Source: Nocardia anaemiae NBRC 100462 (GTDB taxonomy: Bacteria > Actinomycetota > Actinomycetes > Mycobacteriales > Mycobacteriaceae). From it: a stretch of 48,259 bases of DNA. Location of the stretch: the NCBI RefSeq assembly GCF_001612725.1, contig NZ_BDAZ01000080.1, positions 1 through 48,259 of the forward strand, given 5' to 3'. The position numbers were made by a program, and so were the translations under genes. Numbering within the stretch: the first letter of the stretch is position 1; every line of letters starts with the position of its first letter. The notes beneath the pieces are model-generated. The model saw only the letters and a list, made by a program, of their open reading frames with translations, had not been told where the DNA came from and searched no databases. Shown one piece after another: positions 25,552 through 33,314 of the stretch.

Positions 25552-25603
25552 ATCCACATTGTGGGTATATCGTGGCCGCTACGCGTAAACCCACGCTGTG
25601 GAT
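25552..25603. promoter_or_regulatory. Paired dyads in the TetR / metallo-beta-lactamase intergenic region
   Basis: ATCCACATTGTGGGT (25552-25566) and ACCCACGCTGTGGAT (25589-25603) are inverted copies of each other, and each is an imperfect dyad. The first falls between a TTGATT (25544-25549) and TATATC (25566-25571) promoter pair. They are the likely operator of the TetR regulator. Confidence 0.6.
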
Positions 25604-25616
25604 ATTGGAGTCCGAT

Positions 25617-26726
25617 ATGCGTTTTCCCTGGGGCATCTCCGACGTAGCCGATCTTCCGACGGTCGGAGAGCGCATCGACACATTCACCGATCTCGCTCAC
25701 GTCGAGGGCGGTCCTGGCACGCGCCTGCGGCTGGCTCGTGAACAGGCAGCAGCATTCCGCCGCGAGTTTCCGAGTACCGGCACGCCTGACAGCATCACCA
25801 CCTGTGATCTGGTGACACTGCCGTATCCGACGCGATTCGGGTTGTTCCGTGCTTCGCGGGCGATCGCGCCGTTCCTGTCGATCACCAACCGGATGCTCGT
25901 GATTCGCTGGCACGACTCCGATGGCCGCCGTCGCACCCTGCTGTTCGAGCCCTCGGACGTCGAACTCGGCCGCTACACACCGTATTTCGACGACCTCTCC
26001 CAGCGCACCCCGGCCGTGATCGAACGGCGCATGGTCCGCGAGCACGGCACGGTACTGGAGCATCTGTCGCGCCTGGGGATCGCCCGCGAGGAGGTCGACT
26101 ATCTGATGTTCGACCACCTACACACTCAGGACCTGCGGCGCTGGATAGGCACCACCAGCCATCAAGCCGACCTGAACACCCAACCGGCCGCGATCTTCCC
26201 CAGCGCAAAAGTCATCGTCCAGCGTGACGAGCTGGCGGGAATGGCCGAGCTGCACCCGCTGCAGAAGCCGTGGTACCAGCCCGCCACCTACCGCGATGTC
26301 CCCGCCGATGCGTTCCTGCCCATCGAGGGCTCGATCGTCCTCGGTCCCGGTGTCGCCGTGGTCAAGACGCCGGGACATGTATTCGGCAATCAGAGCCTGG
26401 TGCTCAACACCTCGACCGGGATCTGGGTCAGCAGCGAGAACGTGATCGCGACCGAGGCGTTGACCCCGGAGCACTCCAGGATGCCGGGACTTGCGCGATG
26501 GGCGCAGCAGTGGCAGCAGGAGGTCGTGCTCAATGCCAACACCATCGAGACCACCGCCGATCAGTACAACTCGATCATCGTCGAGAAGACGCTGGCCGAC
26601 CGCAGCCAAGCCGACTCACGTTTCCTGCAGTTCTTCCCCTCCAGCGAGCTCACCGGGGTGTGGACCAACCCAGGCACCCACCCCACCTTCCATCACGGCC
26701 ACATCACCCACGGTCCTCAGCGCTAG
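25617..26726 (+). CDS. Metallo-beta-lactamase-fold protein with altered metal motif
   Basis: The 369-residue protein has MBL-fold features: a substrate-strand pattern, MFDHLHTQDLRRW in the place of the HxHxDH motif, and TPGHVFGNQSLV with a histidine. In the usual motif, Asp and His follow the second His; here Gln and Asp stand in these places, so the second zinc site may be lost or changed. The reaction is unknown. GGAG precedes ATG 25617 by 6 nt. It is the first gene of an operon with a SnoaL-like protein and a second MBL protein, under a divergent TetR regulator. Confidence 0.7.
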   Translation: MRFPWGISDVADLPTVGERIDTFTDLAHVEGGPGTRLRLAREQAAAFRREFPSTGTPDSITTCDLVTLPYPTRFGLFRASRAIAPFLSITNRMLVIRWHDSDGRRRTLLFEPSDVELGRYTPYFDDLSQRTPAVIERRMVREHGTVLEHLSRLGIAREEVDYLMFDHLHTQDLRRWIGTTSHQADLNTQPAAIFPSAKVIVQRDELAGMAELHPLQKPWYQPATYRDVPADAFLPIEGSIVLGPGVAVVKTPGHVFGNQSLVLNTSTGIWVSSENVIATEALTPEHSRMPGLARWAQQWQQEVVLNANTIETTADQYNSIIVEKTLADRSQADSRFLQFFPSSELTGVWTNPGTHPTFHHGHITHGPQR

Positions 26727-26739
26727 GAGCGACTAGATC

Positions 26740-27303
26740 ATGTCCGCACGATTCACCCTTCCCCCCGAACACATCCTGCGCGCTCGCGAGAAACTCGTCC
26801 TCGACCATTTCCACGATGAGGTGGCCCAGGACTGGGACGCGACACTTGCGACATTCCCGCACCCGCACTACGAGCTGATCGCGCCGATGGTCGTCCACGA
26901 CGGCGACGACGAGGTCCGCGACTACTACCGCGACACCCGCCGCGCCTTTCCCGACCAGGACCACGAGATCATCGCCCTGCGCCACAGTCACGACGCGGTA
27001 ATCGTCGAATTCTGGCTGCTCGGAACACATCTGGGGCCGCTGGGCAAGATACCGCCGACCGGGTCGACCCATCGGACCAGGATGACGGCCTACTTCATAT
27101 TCGACGAGCACGAGAACCTGACGACCGAACGGATCTACTTCGACCAGCTCACCATCCTCGAGCAACTGCTGGGCGGGCTGGACAAACGCAACCCACGCGA
27201 CCTGCTCACCCTCGCGCGTGCTCTCGCCGGAGCCGTCGCCACAGCCGGAAACGAACCAGACCCGCGCCTGCTGACCACCACACCACCGAACCTCGGCGAC
27301 TGA
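26740..27303 (+). CDS. SnoaL/NTF2-like protein
   Basis: The 187-residue protein shows the NTF2-like cone fold of SnoaL-type polyketide cyclases and ester cyclases: an N-terminal helix, HDGDDEVRDYYRDTRRAFPDQDHEIIAL in the strand-helix region, then FWLLGTHLGPLGKIPPTGS and AYFIFDEHENLTTERIYFDQ. Many members isomerise or cyclise small molecules. Substrate unknown. AGGAG lies 10 nt before the ATG and 13 bp separate it from the upstream gene, so they are co-transcribed. Confidence 0.75.
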   Translation: MSARFTLPPEHILRAREKLVLDHFHDEVAQDWDATLATFPHPHYELIAPMVVHDGDDEVRDYYRDTRRAFPDQDHEIIALRHSHDAVIVEFWLLGTHLGPLGKIPPTGSTHRTRMTAYFIFDEHENLTTERIYFDQLTILEQLLGGLDKRNPRDLLTLARALAGAVATAGNEPDPRLLTTTPPNLGD

Positions 27304-27340
27304 CCGCCGACCGCAACTCGAACGAACTCAGGAGTAGACC

Positions 27341-27499
27341 GTGACAATACGTGCGCTCGTCGGTGGCAAGGGCACCACCAGCGACAGCAAACGCGCCGTA
27401 CTGCTGGCGGCCGGTGCCGATGTCACGATCGACACCACCACCGAGGACCTGGCATCGGTCCTTCTCGCCGAAACCGACGGCAGCGGCGCGCTGGGATGA
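27341..27499 (+). CDS. Small 52-residue protein between SnoaL-like and MBL genes
   Basis: GTG 27341 has AGGAG 6 nt upstream, and the stop overlaps the next ATG as ATGA, so it is positioned as a translated gene. The sequence resembles the nucleotide-binding turn of NmrA-like proteins (TIRALVGGKGTTSDSKRAVLLAAGADV) cut short. It may be a remnant or a small real protein. Confidence 0.5.
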   Translation: MTIRALVGGKGTTSDSKRAVLLAAGADVTIDTTTEDLASVLLAETDGSGALG

Positions 27500-28299
27500 A
27501 AGTCCACCACCTCAACTGCGGCACCATGCGTCCACCGGCCACACCCGACGGGTTGGTTTGCCACGTTCTGCTGCTGGAAACCGGCTCCGGCCTCGCGCTG
27601 GTGGACAGTGGACTGGGCCTGCGCGACGCCGCCGACCCGGCAGGCCGGTTCGGCCCGGCCCGCTTCTACGTGCGCCCACGGTTCGACGAGAACGAATCCG
27701 CTATCCGGCAGATCGAACGCCTCGGCTTCGACCCGCGCGATGTCCGCGATATCGTGCTCACCCACTTCGACGCCGATCACACCGGAGGGCTCGCCGACTT
27801 CCCTTGGGCCAGAATCCATCTCACCGCCGACGAGGCGGAAGCGGCACTACATCCGCAGGGGTTCGTCGAAACCGGCCGTTACCTGCCCACCCACCGCAAC
27901 CACCATCCGACGCTGGTCTGTCATACGCCCGGTGACGGCGAACCCTGGTATGGCTTCGCCGCGGCCAAGGAACTCACCGAGATCACCCCGGGCTTGGTCA
28001 TGATCAGCTTGCCCGGCCACACCCGCGGCCACGCCGCCATTGCCGTCGACACCGGCGAGCAATGGATCTTCCACGCTGGTGACGCGTTCTATCACCATGG
28101 CCAGATCGATGGCACCGGTCACGTGCCCCGAGCCCTGACCATCATGGAACGCTTCGTCGCCAGCGACATGCCCCGCGTCTACGCCAACCACGAACGCCTC
28201 GCCCAACTGTGGACCACGCACGCTCATGAGCTGCTGCTGGTCAACGCCCACGATCCCACCCTGCTACGCCGCGCCCAGCAGTTCGGCGGACCCGGGTAG
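27496..28299 (+). CDS. Metallo-beta-lactamase-fold hydrolase, lactonase-like
   Basis: The 267-residue protein has the lactonase-type start MKVHHLNCGTM, the strand VDSGLGL, the motif THFDADHTGGL (His-x-Asp-x-Asp-His in place of HxHxDH), PGHTRGHAAI, and HAGDAFYH with the bridging Asp. Proteins of this type include N-acyl-homoserine lactone lactonases and other esterases. The substrate is unknown. The ATG overlaps the stop of the small gene before it. It closes the TetR-linked operon that also has a SnoaL-like protein. Confidence 0.8.
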   Translation: MKVHHLNCGTMRPPATPDGLVCHVLLLETGSGLALVDSGLGLRDAADPAGRFGPARFYVRPRFDENESAIRQIERLGFDPRDVRDIVLTHFDADHTGGLADFPWARIHLTADEAEAALHPQGFVETGRYLPTHRNHHPTLVCHTPGDGEPWYGFAAAKELTEITPGLVMISLPGHTRGHAAIAVDTGEQWIFHAGDAFYHHGQIDGTGHVPRALTIMERFVASDMPRVYANHERLAQLWTTHAHELLLVNAHDPTLLRRAQQFGGPG

Positions 28300-28696
28300 A
28301 TGACTTGCCATATCCGGACACAAATCCTGGGACGCTGGCGGCTGATACGCAGTTGTCGCCGCCGATAGCGCTTCGACGTCGCGGATCACCATGCGGACCG
28401 ACACTTCCAACATTTGGCCACTCCCAGCGGGCGACTGACCGTCGTTTTGCGGTACTGCTCGCGGCCGCATGCATTCCCGCTATTCAGCGCCACGATTCTG
28501 CCCCAGACGGGCGCCCACACTCGTGCCCCTGGCTCGCGGAAATGTTTGGGGCGACCGGCGCGCGGAAGTTCGAACAGCACCACCCCGGCGCAAACGACAT
28601 CGTCTGCGACGGCCGCTGCACATCCGCCGCACCTGGTGGTTGAGAGCGGGGTGCTGGTCGTGACGACGTGTCGGTGACGAACCGTAGGATGCTCGC
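28300..28696. other. 397-bp intergenic stretch
   Basis: No convincing gene was seen. Short frames on both strands have no recognisable domain. One minus-strand frame near 28264-28470 has a Met-Leu-Glu start region but no ribosome site. Confidence 0.5.
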
Positions 28697-28777
28697 GTGA
28701 GCGAGCGCAGCGAGCGAACCAAAGACACGGCTCTGTCGGGCCCGACGGAGTCGAGCACCAGCGAGGTGCAGTCGTGA
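28697..28777 (+). CDS. Candidate 26-residue upstream ORF, Ser-Glu-Arg repeat
   Basis: GTG 28697 opens a frame beginning VSERSERTKDTALSG, made of the repeat GAGCGAGCGCAGCGAGCG. The stop overlaps the holA GTG as GTGA. Repeats of this kind occur at many gene starts in actinobacteria. It may couple translation to holA or be a by-product of a repeat element. Confidence 0.35.
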   Translation: MSERSERTKDTALSGPTESSTSEVQS

Positions 28778-29745
28778 CCGAACGGACTGCGGCTGTGCAC
28801 CTGGTGCTCGGTGATGAAGAACTGTTGGTCGAACGGGCCATCGCGGGGATTACGGCGCAGGTGCGGGCGAATGCGCCGGATCCCGATGCGGTGCCCGTTG
28901 ATCGGCTGCGGGCCGGTGATGCCAGCACCGCTGAGCTAGCGGAATTGCTGAGTCCTTCGCTGTTCGCCGAGGATCGGGTGATCGTGCTCGAGTCGGCGGC
29001 GGAGGCCGGTAAGGAGGCGGTCGCGGTGATCACCGCCGCCGCCGGAGATCCGCCCGATGGTGTGGTGCTCGTGGTGCTGCACTCCGGCGGCGGCCGGGCC
29101 AAGGCGCTGGCCCCCGCGCTGCAGAAGTCGGGTGCGCACGTGCACGACTGCGCCAAGCTGACCAAAGCCGCCGAGCGGGTGGAGTTCGTGCGCGGCGAAT
29201 TCCGCAATGCGGGGGTGCGGGTTTCGAGCGAGGTCGTGCAGGTGATGCTGGAGGCGGTCGGCTCGGATCTGCGGGAATTGTCCGCGGCCTGTTCACAATT
29301 GGTCGCCGATACCGGCGGCAAGATCGATATCGCCGCGGTGCGCCGCTACTACTCCGGCAAGGCCGAGATCTCCGGTTTCGATGTCGCGGAACTCGCGGTC
29401 GCGGGGGATCGGCCCGGTGCCATGGAGGCGTTGCGCTGGGCCACCGACCGCGGCGTACCGCATGTACTGCTCGCCGACGCACTCGCCGACTCCGTGCACA
29501 CCATTGCCCGCGTCGGTTCCGCGGGCCGCGGCGACCCGTTCAAACTGGCCCAGCAATTGGGCATGCCGCCATGGAAGGTGAAGAAGGCCCAGGCCCAAGC
29601 ACGGGGCTGGAACCAGGCCAGCATCGGCACGGCCCTGCAAGTAGTCGCCACACTGAATGCCGACGTCAAGGGCGGTGCCGCCGACGCCACTTACGCCTTG
29701 GAACACGCACTCACCCAGATCCTGGACCTGCACTCCGCGAGCTGA
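28774..29745 (+). CDS. holA: DNA polymerase III delta subunit
   Basis: HolA is the wrench of the clamp loader: it opens the beta clamp. The 323-residue protein has the N-terminal VHLVLGDEELLVERAI of the family, the delta-type P-loop-like remnant without a working Walker A, a middle helical domain, and a C-terminal domain with ISGFDVAELAVAGDRPGAMEALRW and PPWKVKKAQAQARGW. Order comEC, holA, rpsT matches mycobacteria. The start is GTG 28774, overlapping a short upstream ORF. Confidence 0.93.
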   Translation: MTERTAAVHLVLGDEELLVERAIAGITAQVRANAPDPDAVPVDRLRAGDASTAELAELLSPSLFAEDRVIVLESAAEAGKEAVAVITAAAGDPPDGVVLVVLHSGGGRAKALAPALQKSGAHVHDCAKLTKAAERVEFVRGEFRNAGVRVSSEVVQVMLEAVGSDLRELSAACSQLVADTGGKIDIAAVRRYYSGKAEISGFDVAELAVAGDRPGAMEALRWATDRGVPHVLLADALADSVHTIARVGSAGRGDPFKLAQQLGMPPWKVKKAQAQARGWNQASIGTALQVVATLNADVKGGAADATYALEHALTQILDLHSAS

Positions 29746-29979
29746 ATCGGTGCCGCGATAGCAATTAGCCGATCCCGGCACAGGCCGACAGCGGCACCGC
29801 ACCGCCCTATGCGAAGTGGCGCGGTATAGGCACGCCCCGGGCAGCGGTTCGGCGACCGCGATGGGGCACTCTGGTCGAAAGGTGCCACCGCCCTCCTCGA
29901 TGAACTGCCTTCACCACCGTGTCAACGCACTACCGCTCGGTCGCCAACTTCTCATCGACCCATCGGAGGCTGACGCGGT

Positions 29980-30016
29980 GATGCGGTGGTGCGAGTTGGG
30001 CTCGCACCACCGCATC
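29980..30016 (-). terminator. Perfect 16-bp hairpin after the aldo/keto reductase gene
   Basis: Arms 29980-29995 and 30001-30016 are fully complementary around a 5-nt loop. It lies 10 bp after the reductase stop on the minus strand. No T-run follows. It probably ends that transcript and possibly also holA transcription. Confidence 0.6.
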
Positions 30017-30025
30017 GGGTGAAAC

Positions 30026-31096
30026 TCAGTCGCGGCCTTCGATTTTCAGGTCGCCGAAGGTGACGCTGCGGGTCATCGGACGGGCGAGCATGTTGTGGGG
30101 GAAGCCCAGTTCGATCGCGCTGGCTTGTTCGAGCCGATCCAGCTGAGCGGTGTCGAATTCGACCTCGAGTGCGCCGAGGTTGTCCTCCAACTGTGCGGCC
30201 GTGCGTGCGCCGATGATCGGTGCCGTGACACCGGGGTTCTGCAGTGTCCAGGCGAGCGCTACTTGCGAGGGCGTCTTACCGAGTTGTGCGGCAACGTCTT
30301 TCACGACATCGGCGATAACAAGGCCGCGTTCGGTGAGCGATCCGTTGGCCGCCGCGACGTTCTTGCGGGTGCCCTCCGGTGAGCTGGCGGTGTCGTGGTC
30401 CAAATCGGCGCGGCTGTACTTGCCGGTGAGCACACCGCTGGCCAGCGGCGACCACGGCACCACACCGAGGCCGAGTTCCCGTGCCATCGGAATCAGATCG
30501 CGTTCGACGGTCCGCTCGATGAGGCTGTACTCGATCTGCAGTGCGATCAGGGGCGACCAGCCGCGCAGGTCGGCGATGGTCTGCATGCGGGCGACCTGCC
30601 AGGCCGGTGCGTCGGAGATGCCGACATAGAGCACCTTCCCGGCGCGCACCAGATCGTCCATAGCGCGCAGGATTTCCTCGACCGGGGTCAGAAAGTCCCA
30701 GGCGTGCAGGTACAGCAGGTCGATGTAGTCGGTATTCAGCCGACGCAGACTGGCCTCCACCGAACCGACCATGCTCTTGCGGTGATTGCCGCCGGAGTTG
30801 GGATCGGTCGGGCGCCGCAGCATCGTGTATTTCGTTGCCAGCACCAGACTTTCGCGATTGGCGGCGCTGAACTCGCCGAGCAGCTGCTCGGAGGTGCCGT
30901 TGGTGTACTGGCTCGCGGTATCGATGAAATTGCCGCCGCGCTCGACATAGGTGTCGAAGATCTTGCGGGCCTCGTCCTTATCGGCGCCCCAACCCCAATC
31001 GGCGCCGAACGTCATGGTCCCGAGGGACAGCGGAGACACCCGAAGACCCGAGCGGCCGAGCAACCGGTAGGTATCGAGAGTGCGGGCTCCGGACAT
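30026..31096 (-). CDS. Aldo/keto reductase
   Basis: The 356-residue protein is a TIM-barrel NADPH-dependent reductase. The catalytic tetrad is Asp (FIDTASQYTNG), Tyr in the same stretch, Lys (ATKYTML) and His (YLHAWD). The C-terminal NADPH-binding segment APIIGARTAAQLEDNLGAL is typical. It is like the Tas/AKR11-12 group acting on small carbonyls; the substrate is unknown. AGGAG lies 7 nt before the ATG. It diverges from an MmyB-type regulator, which may control it. Confidence 0.9.
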   Translation of the reverse strand: MSGARTLDTYRLLGRSGLRVSPLSLGTMTFGADWGWGADKDEARKIFDTYVERGGNFIDTASQYTNGTSEQLLGEFSAANRESLVLATKYTMLRRPTDPNSGGNHRKSMVGSVEASLRRLNTDYIDLLYLHAWDFLTPVEEILRAMDDLVRAGKVLYVGISDAPAWQVARMQTIADLRGWSPLIALQIEYSLIERTVERDLIPMARELGLGVVPWSPLASGVLTGKYSRADLDHDTASSPEGTRKNVAAANGSLTERGLVIADVVKDVAAQLGKTPSQVALAWTLQNPGVTAPIIGARTAAQLEDNLGALEVEFDTAQLDRLEQASAIELGFPHNMLARPMTRSVTFGDLKIEGRD

Positions 31097-31219
31097 GTCG
31101 TGCTCCTGTCGTTCGTACTGCGTTTCCGGTGCCTTCGAGTCTGGAACAGCGCGAGAGCATGGGTAAGGGAAGGCTTTTCCTGGGAAGCCCAGTCCTAGTC
31201 AGCCGTAAGATCGAGGACG

Positions 31220-32116
31220 ATGACGAGCACGGTGAATGCCAGACAGCGGAGCGAGCTCAGGCCCGGAGGTGATAGCGGGCAAGGGAGCTCCGCGAATTGG
31301 GCACAAGCACTCGCGGCCTTTCTGCGCGCTCGGCGTGAGCGCTTGAATCCCGGCGACCTGGGTCTGCCCCCGCGCAAACAGGCTCGGCGCACCCCGGGGC
31401 TGCGGCGTGAGGAAGTCGCCGAGCTGGCGGGTGTGAGCACCGACTACATCGTGCGACTGGAGCAGGGACGCGGCCTACGTCCGTCCGCGGACGTATTGGA
31501 AGCGCTCGCACGCGCCCTGCGCCTGGACACCGACGAGCGCGCCTACCTCTTCGATCTTGCCCAGCAGCGCCAGCCGAATGCCGGGAAACCGAGCACCGTC
31601 CCCCCGCCCGCGCTGGAGCTGCTGGTGCACGATCTGTCGCCGCTGCCCGCGATGCTGATCAATCACCGCTACGACATCTTGGCGTGGAATCCGGAAATGG
31701 CGCGGCTGGTCGTCGACTTCGGCGCCCTGCCGCCGCGGCAGCGCAACTCGATGTGGCTGTGCCTGTTGGATCCCGCGATGCGCGATTTCTACTGCGATCG
31801 GGACCGGATCATTCGCGAGGGCGCCGCCGATCTGCGCGCCGCGTGGGCGGCCCATCCGGATGATCAGGAGCTGGCCGATCTGGTCGCCGAGTTCACCGCG
31901 CGAAGCGAGGAGTTCGCGCAGGGCTGGGCCAGGCACGACGTCAGGGTGCAGGGGCGCGGGAAGAAGCCGCTGCGCCACCCGGAGGTCGGGCCGCTGGTTG
32001 TCAATTTCGAAGTGCTCATGCCGCTACAGGATCCCGACCAGCGCGTCATCATCTATCGCGCGGCCGATGCGGACTCCCAGGCCGCGCTGGACCGGTTGAA
32101 CGGCGACCTGGACTGA
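31220..32116 (+). CDS. HTH regulator with MmyB-like ligand-binding domain
   Basis: The 298-residue protein has an Xre-type helix-turn-helix (TPGLRREEVAELAGVSTDYIVRLEQGR), then a C-terminal MmyB-like PAS-fold domain (PAMLINHRYDILAWNPEMARLV, through FEVLMPLQDPDQRVIIYRA). Family members sense fatty-acid-like ligands and usually repress a divergent oxidoreductase gene, here the aldo/keto reductase. A TAAGAT hexamer (31206-31211) precedes the ATG by 8 nt, so the mRNA may be near leaderless. Confidence 0.88.
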   Translation: MTSTVNARQRSELRPGGDSGQGSSANWAQALAAFLRARRERLNPGDLGLPPRKQARRTPGLRREEVAELAGVSTDYIVRLEQGRGLRPSADVLEALARALRLDTDERAYLFDLAQQRQPNAGKPSTVPPPALELLVHDLSPLPAMLINHRYDILAWNPEMARLVVDFGALPPRQRNSMWLCLLDPAMRDFYCDRDRIIREGAADLRAAWAAHPDDQELADLVAEFTARSEEFAQGWARHDVRVQGRGKKPLRHPEVGPLVVNFEVLMPLQDPDQRVIIYRAADADSQAALDRLNGDLD

Positions 32117-32128
32117 GCTACTCGCCAG

Positions 32129-32157
32129 ATCCGCACCCGCTCGGCGCGGGTGCGGAT
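32129..32157. terminator. Bidirectional 12-bp hairpin terminator
   Basis: ATCCGCACCCGC / GCGGGTGCGGAT with a 5-nt loop lies between the convergent regulator gene (stop at 32116) and the small minus-strand gene (stop at 32167), so it can end both. Confidence 0.7.
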
Positions 32158-32166
32158 TCGCTGGAT

Positions 32167-32412
32167 CTATTCGACCGAGCTGAGAACCAGCTCGACGTCG
32201 TCTTCGGACTCCTCGTACCGGCCCTCCCACTCCTCGTAGACCGGAATTTCCTCGTCCCGGGTGACGATCCACTCCAGCGAGTAGCCGCCTTCCTCATCGG
32301 GGACCATGACGTTCTCGATCTTCAGTCCGATGCCTAGGACCTCGGCTGCGCGGATGATGTCCGGCAGATCTTCGGAGCGAACCGGCGTCTGATTGGCGTA
32401 CACGGTAACCAT
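32167..32412 (-). CDS. Hypothetical acidic protein, 81 residues
   Basis: ATG 32412 encodes a small soluble protein whose C-terminus is very acidic (Glu- and Asp-rich from residue 60). No signal peptide or membrane segment is seen. It has a plausible alpha/beta fold (MVTVYANQTPVRSEDLPDII, GIGLKIENVMVPDEEGG). I do not recognise the family. No strong ribosome site precedes the ATG. Coding bias matches neighbours, and the terminator at its 3' end supports a real gene. Confidence 0.6.
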   Translation of the reverse strand: MVTVYANQTPVRSEDLPDIIRAAEVLGIGLKIENVMVPDEEGGYSLEWIVTRDEEIPVYEEWEGRYEESEDDVELVLSSVE

Positions 32413-32699
32413 GCGCCGAATCGTAGCGGGAACCTCCGACATCTGGCTGCCCGATCCGAATTCGGCTCGAGGAATGGGATGCGGCGATGACCTGGGCATG
32501 TTGTCGTGTCGCCACTTTCCTGCCGATTTGCCAGGACAGGCTCGATGCCAGGGCGCCTGCCAGGCGGGTTCCGCTCGACGCCCAGGGAGCGGCATCGCAG
32601 CCGAAGATTGAGATTGCCGAACTGTTGCTGAAAAATATCGGAATCGACGCCGCCGAACCGGAAAAGTGATCCTCGCAATAGTTGGTCAGCGACGACAAA
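32413..32699. other. Intergenic stretch between the small acidic gene and the rpsT terminator
   Basis: No gene was seen. Frames in it are short and lack domains or ribosome sites. Confidence 0.5.
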
Positions 32700-32730
32700 A
32701 GCCGCCGTGGTCATCGAGGCCACGGCGGCT
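32700..32730 (-). terminator. rpsT transcription terminator
   Basis: An 11-bp stem AGCCGCCGTGG / CCACGGCGGCT with a 9-nt loop is followed on the minus strand by TTTTGTCG. It lies 41 bp after the rpsT stop. Confidence 0.85.
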
Positions 32731-32746
32731 GCGTCAACGTATGGGT

Positions 32747-32764
32747 GGTACCGCGGGCGGTACC
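32747..32764. repeat. Inverted repeat GGTACCGC-GG-GCGGTACC
   Basis: A perfect 8-bp dyad sits between the rpsT stop and its terminator. It may be a processing hairpin in the 3' UTR. Confidence 0.5.
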
Positions 32765-32771
32765 GGTGTGC

Positions 32772-33032
32772 TCAGAGCTTGTTCAGCGCCAGCGCGAGAG
32801 CCGACTTCTTGTTGGCGGCCTGGTTGGCGTGGATGACACCCTTGGAAGCGGCCTTGTCCAGCTTGCGGCTGGCGACGACCAGCTGCTGGGCGGCCTTGTC
32901 CGTGTCACCGGCCGCGGCGGCCTCCCGGAAGCGGCGGATCTCGGTGCGCAGCTCGGACTTGACCGACTGGTTGCGCTTGCGCGCCGCCTCGTTGGTACGG
33001 ATCCGCTTCATCTGGGACTTGATGTTGGCCAC
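32772..33032 (-). CDS. rpsT: 30S ribosomal protein S20
   Basis: S20 (bS20) binds 16S rRNA early in small-subunit assembly. The 86-residue protein begins MANIKSQMKRIRTNEAARKR and continues through NQSVKSELRTEIRRFREA and ANQAANKKSALALALNKL, all standard. GTG 33032 has GAGGAAA upstream. It runs opposite to holA, as in mycobacteria. Confidence 0.98.
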   Translation of the reverse strand: MANIKSQMKRIRTNEAARKRNQSVKSELRTEIRRFREAAAAGDTDKAAQQLVVASRKLDKAASKGVIHANQAANKKSALALALNKL

Positions 33033-33314
33033 GCCTGTTTCCTCGTGTTCCTGTCGCTGGTGGACTGTGCTGAAAAGTTCGCGAGCGCGCGTTGGAAACC
33101 GGAGTAATCAGGTAACGCGACGCCGAAGATCGAGGGTACCAGCCGCCGCGTCGCACACGAAATCACCACAGCCCGGCGCGCGAAATCGCCACCGCGCGAA
33201 CAGTTCGACCGGCAACGCTACCGACCACGGTAATGGGGCGAAAACAGGACTGTGACGCAAGAAATTTACCTGCGTCTCACACGGCATTGATGCTGCGTGT
33301 AGCACGATTTTTGC

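Noticed and set aside
25521..26117. A 199-residue N-terminal extension of the TetR gene at 24831-25520
   Set aside because: It is antisense to the metallo-beta-lactamase gene and does not look like protein; TetR proteins normally start near ATG 25520.
28264..28470. A 68-residue minus-strand frame after the MBL operon
   Set aside because: No ribosome site and no recognised domain; it also overlaps the end of the lactonase-like gene.
32741..32764. TGGGTGGTACCGCG, close to the T-box motif
   Set aside because: It lies in the 3' UTR of rpsT on the opposite strand, no aminoacyl-tRNA or amino-acid gene follows, and it is explained by a GGTACCGC/GCGGTACC dyad.
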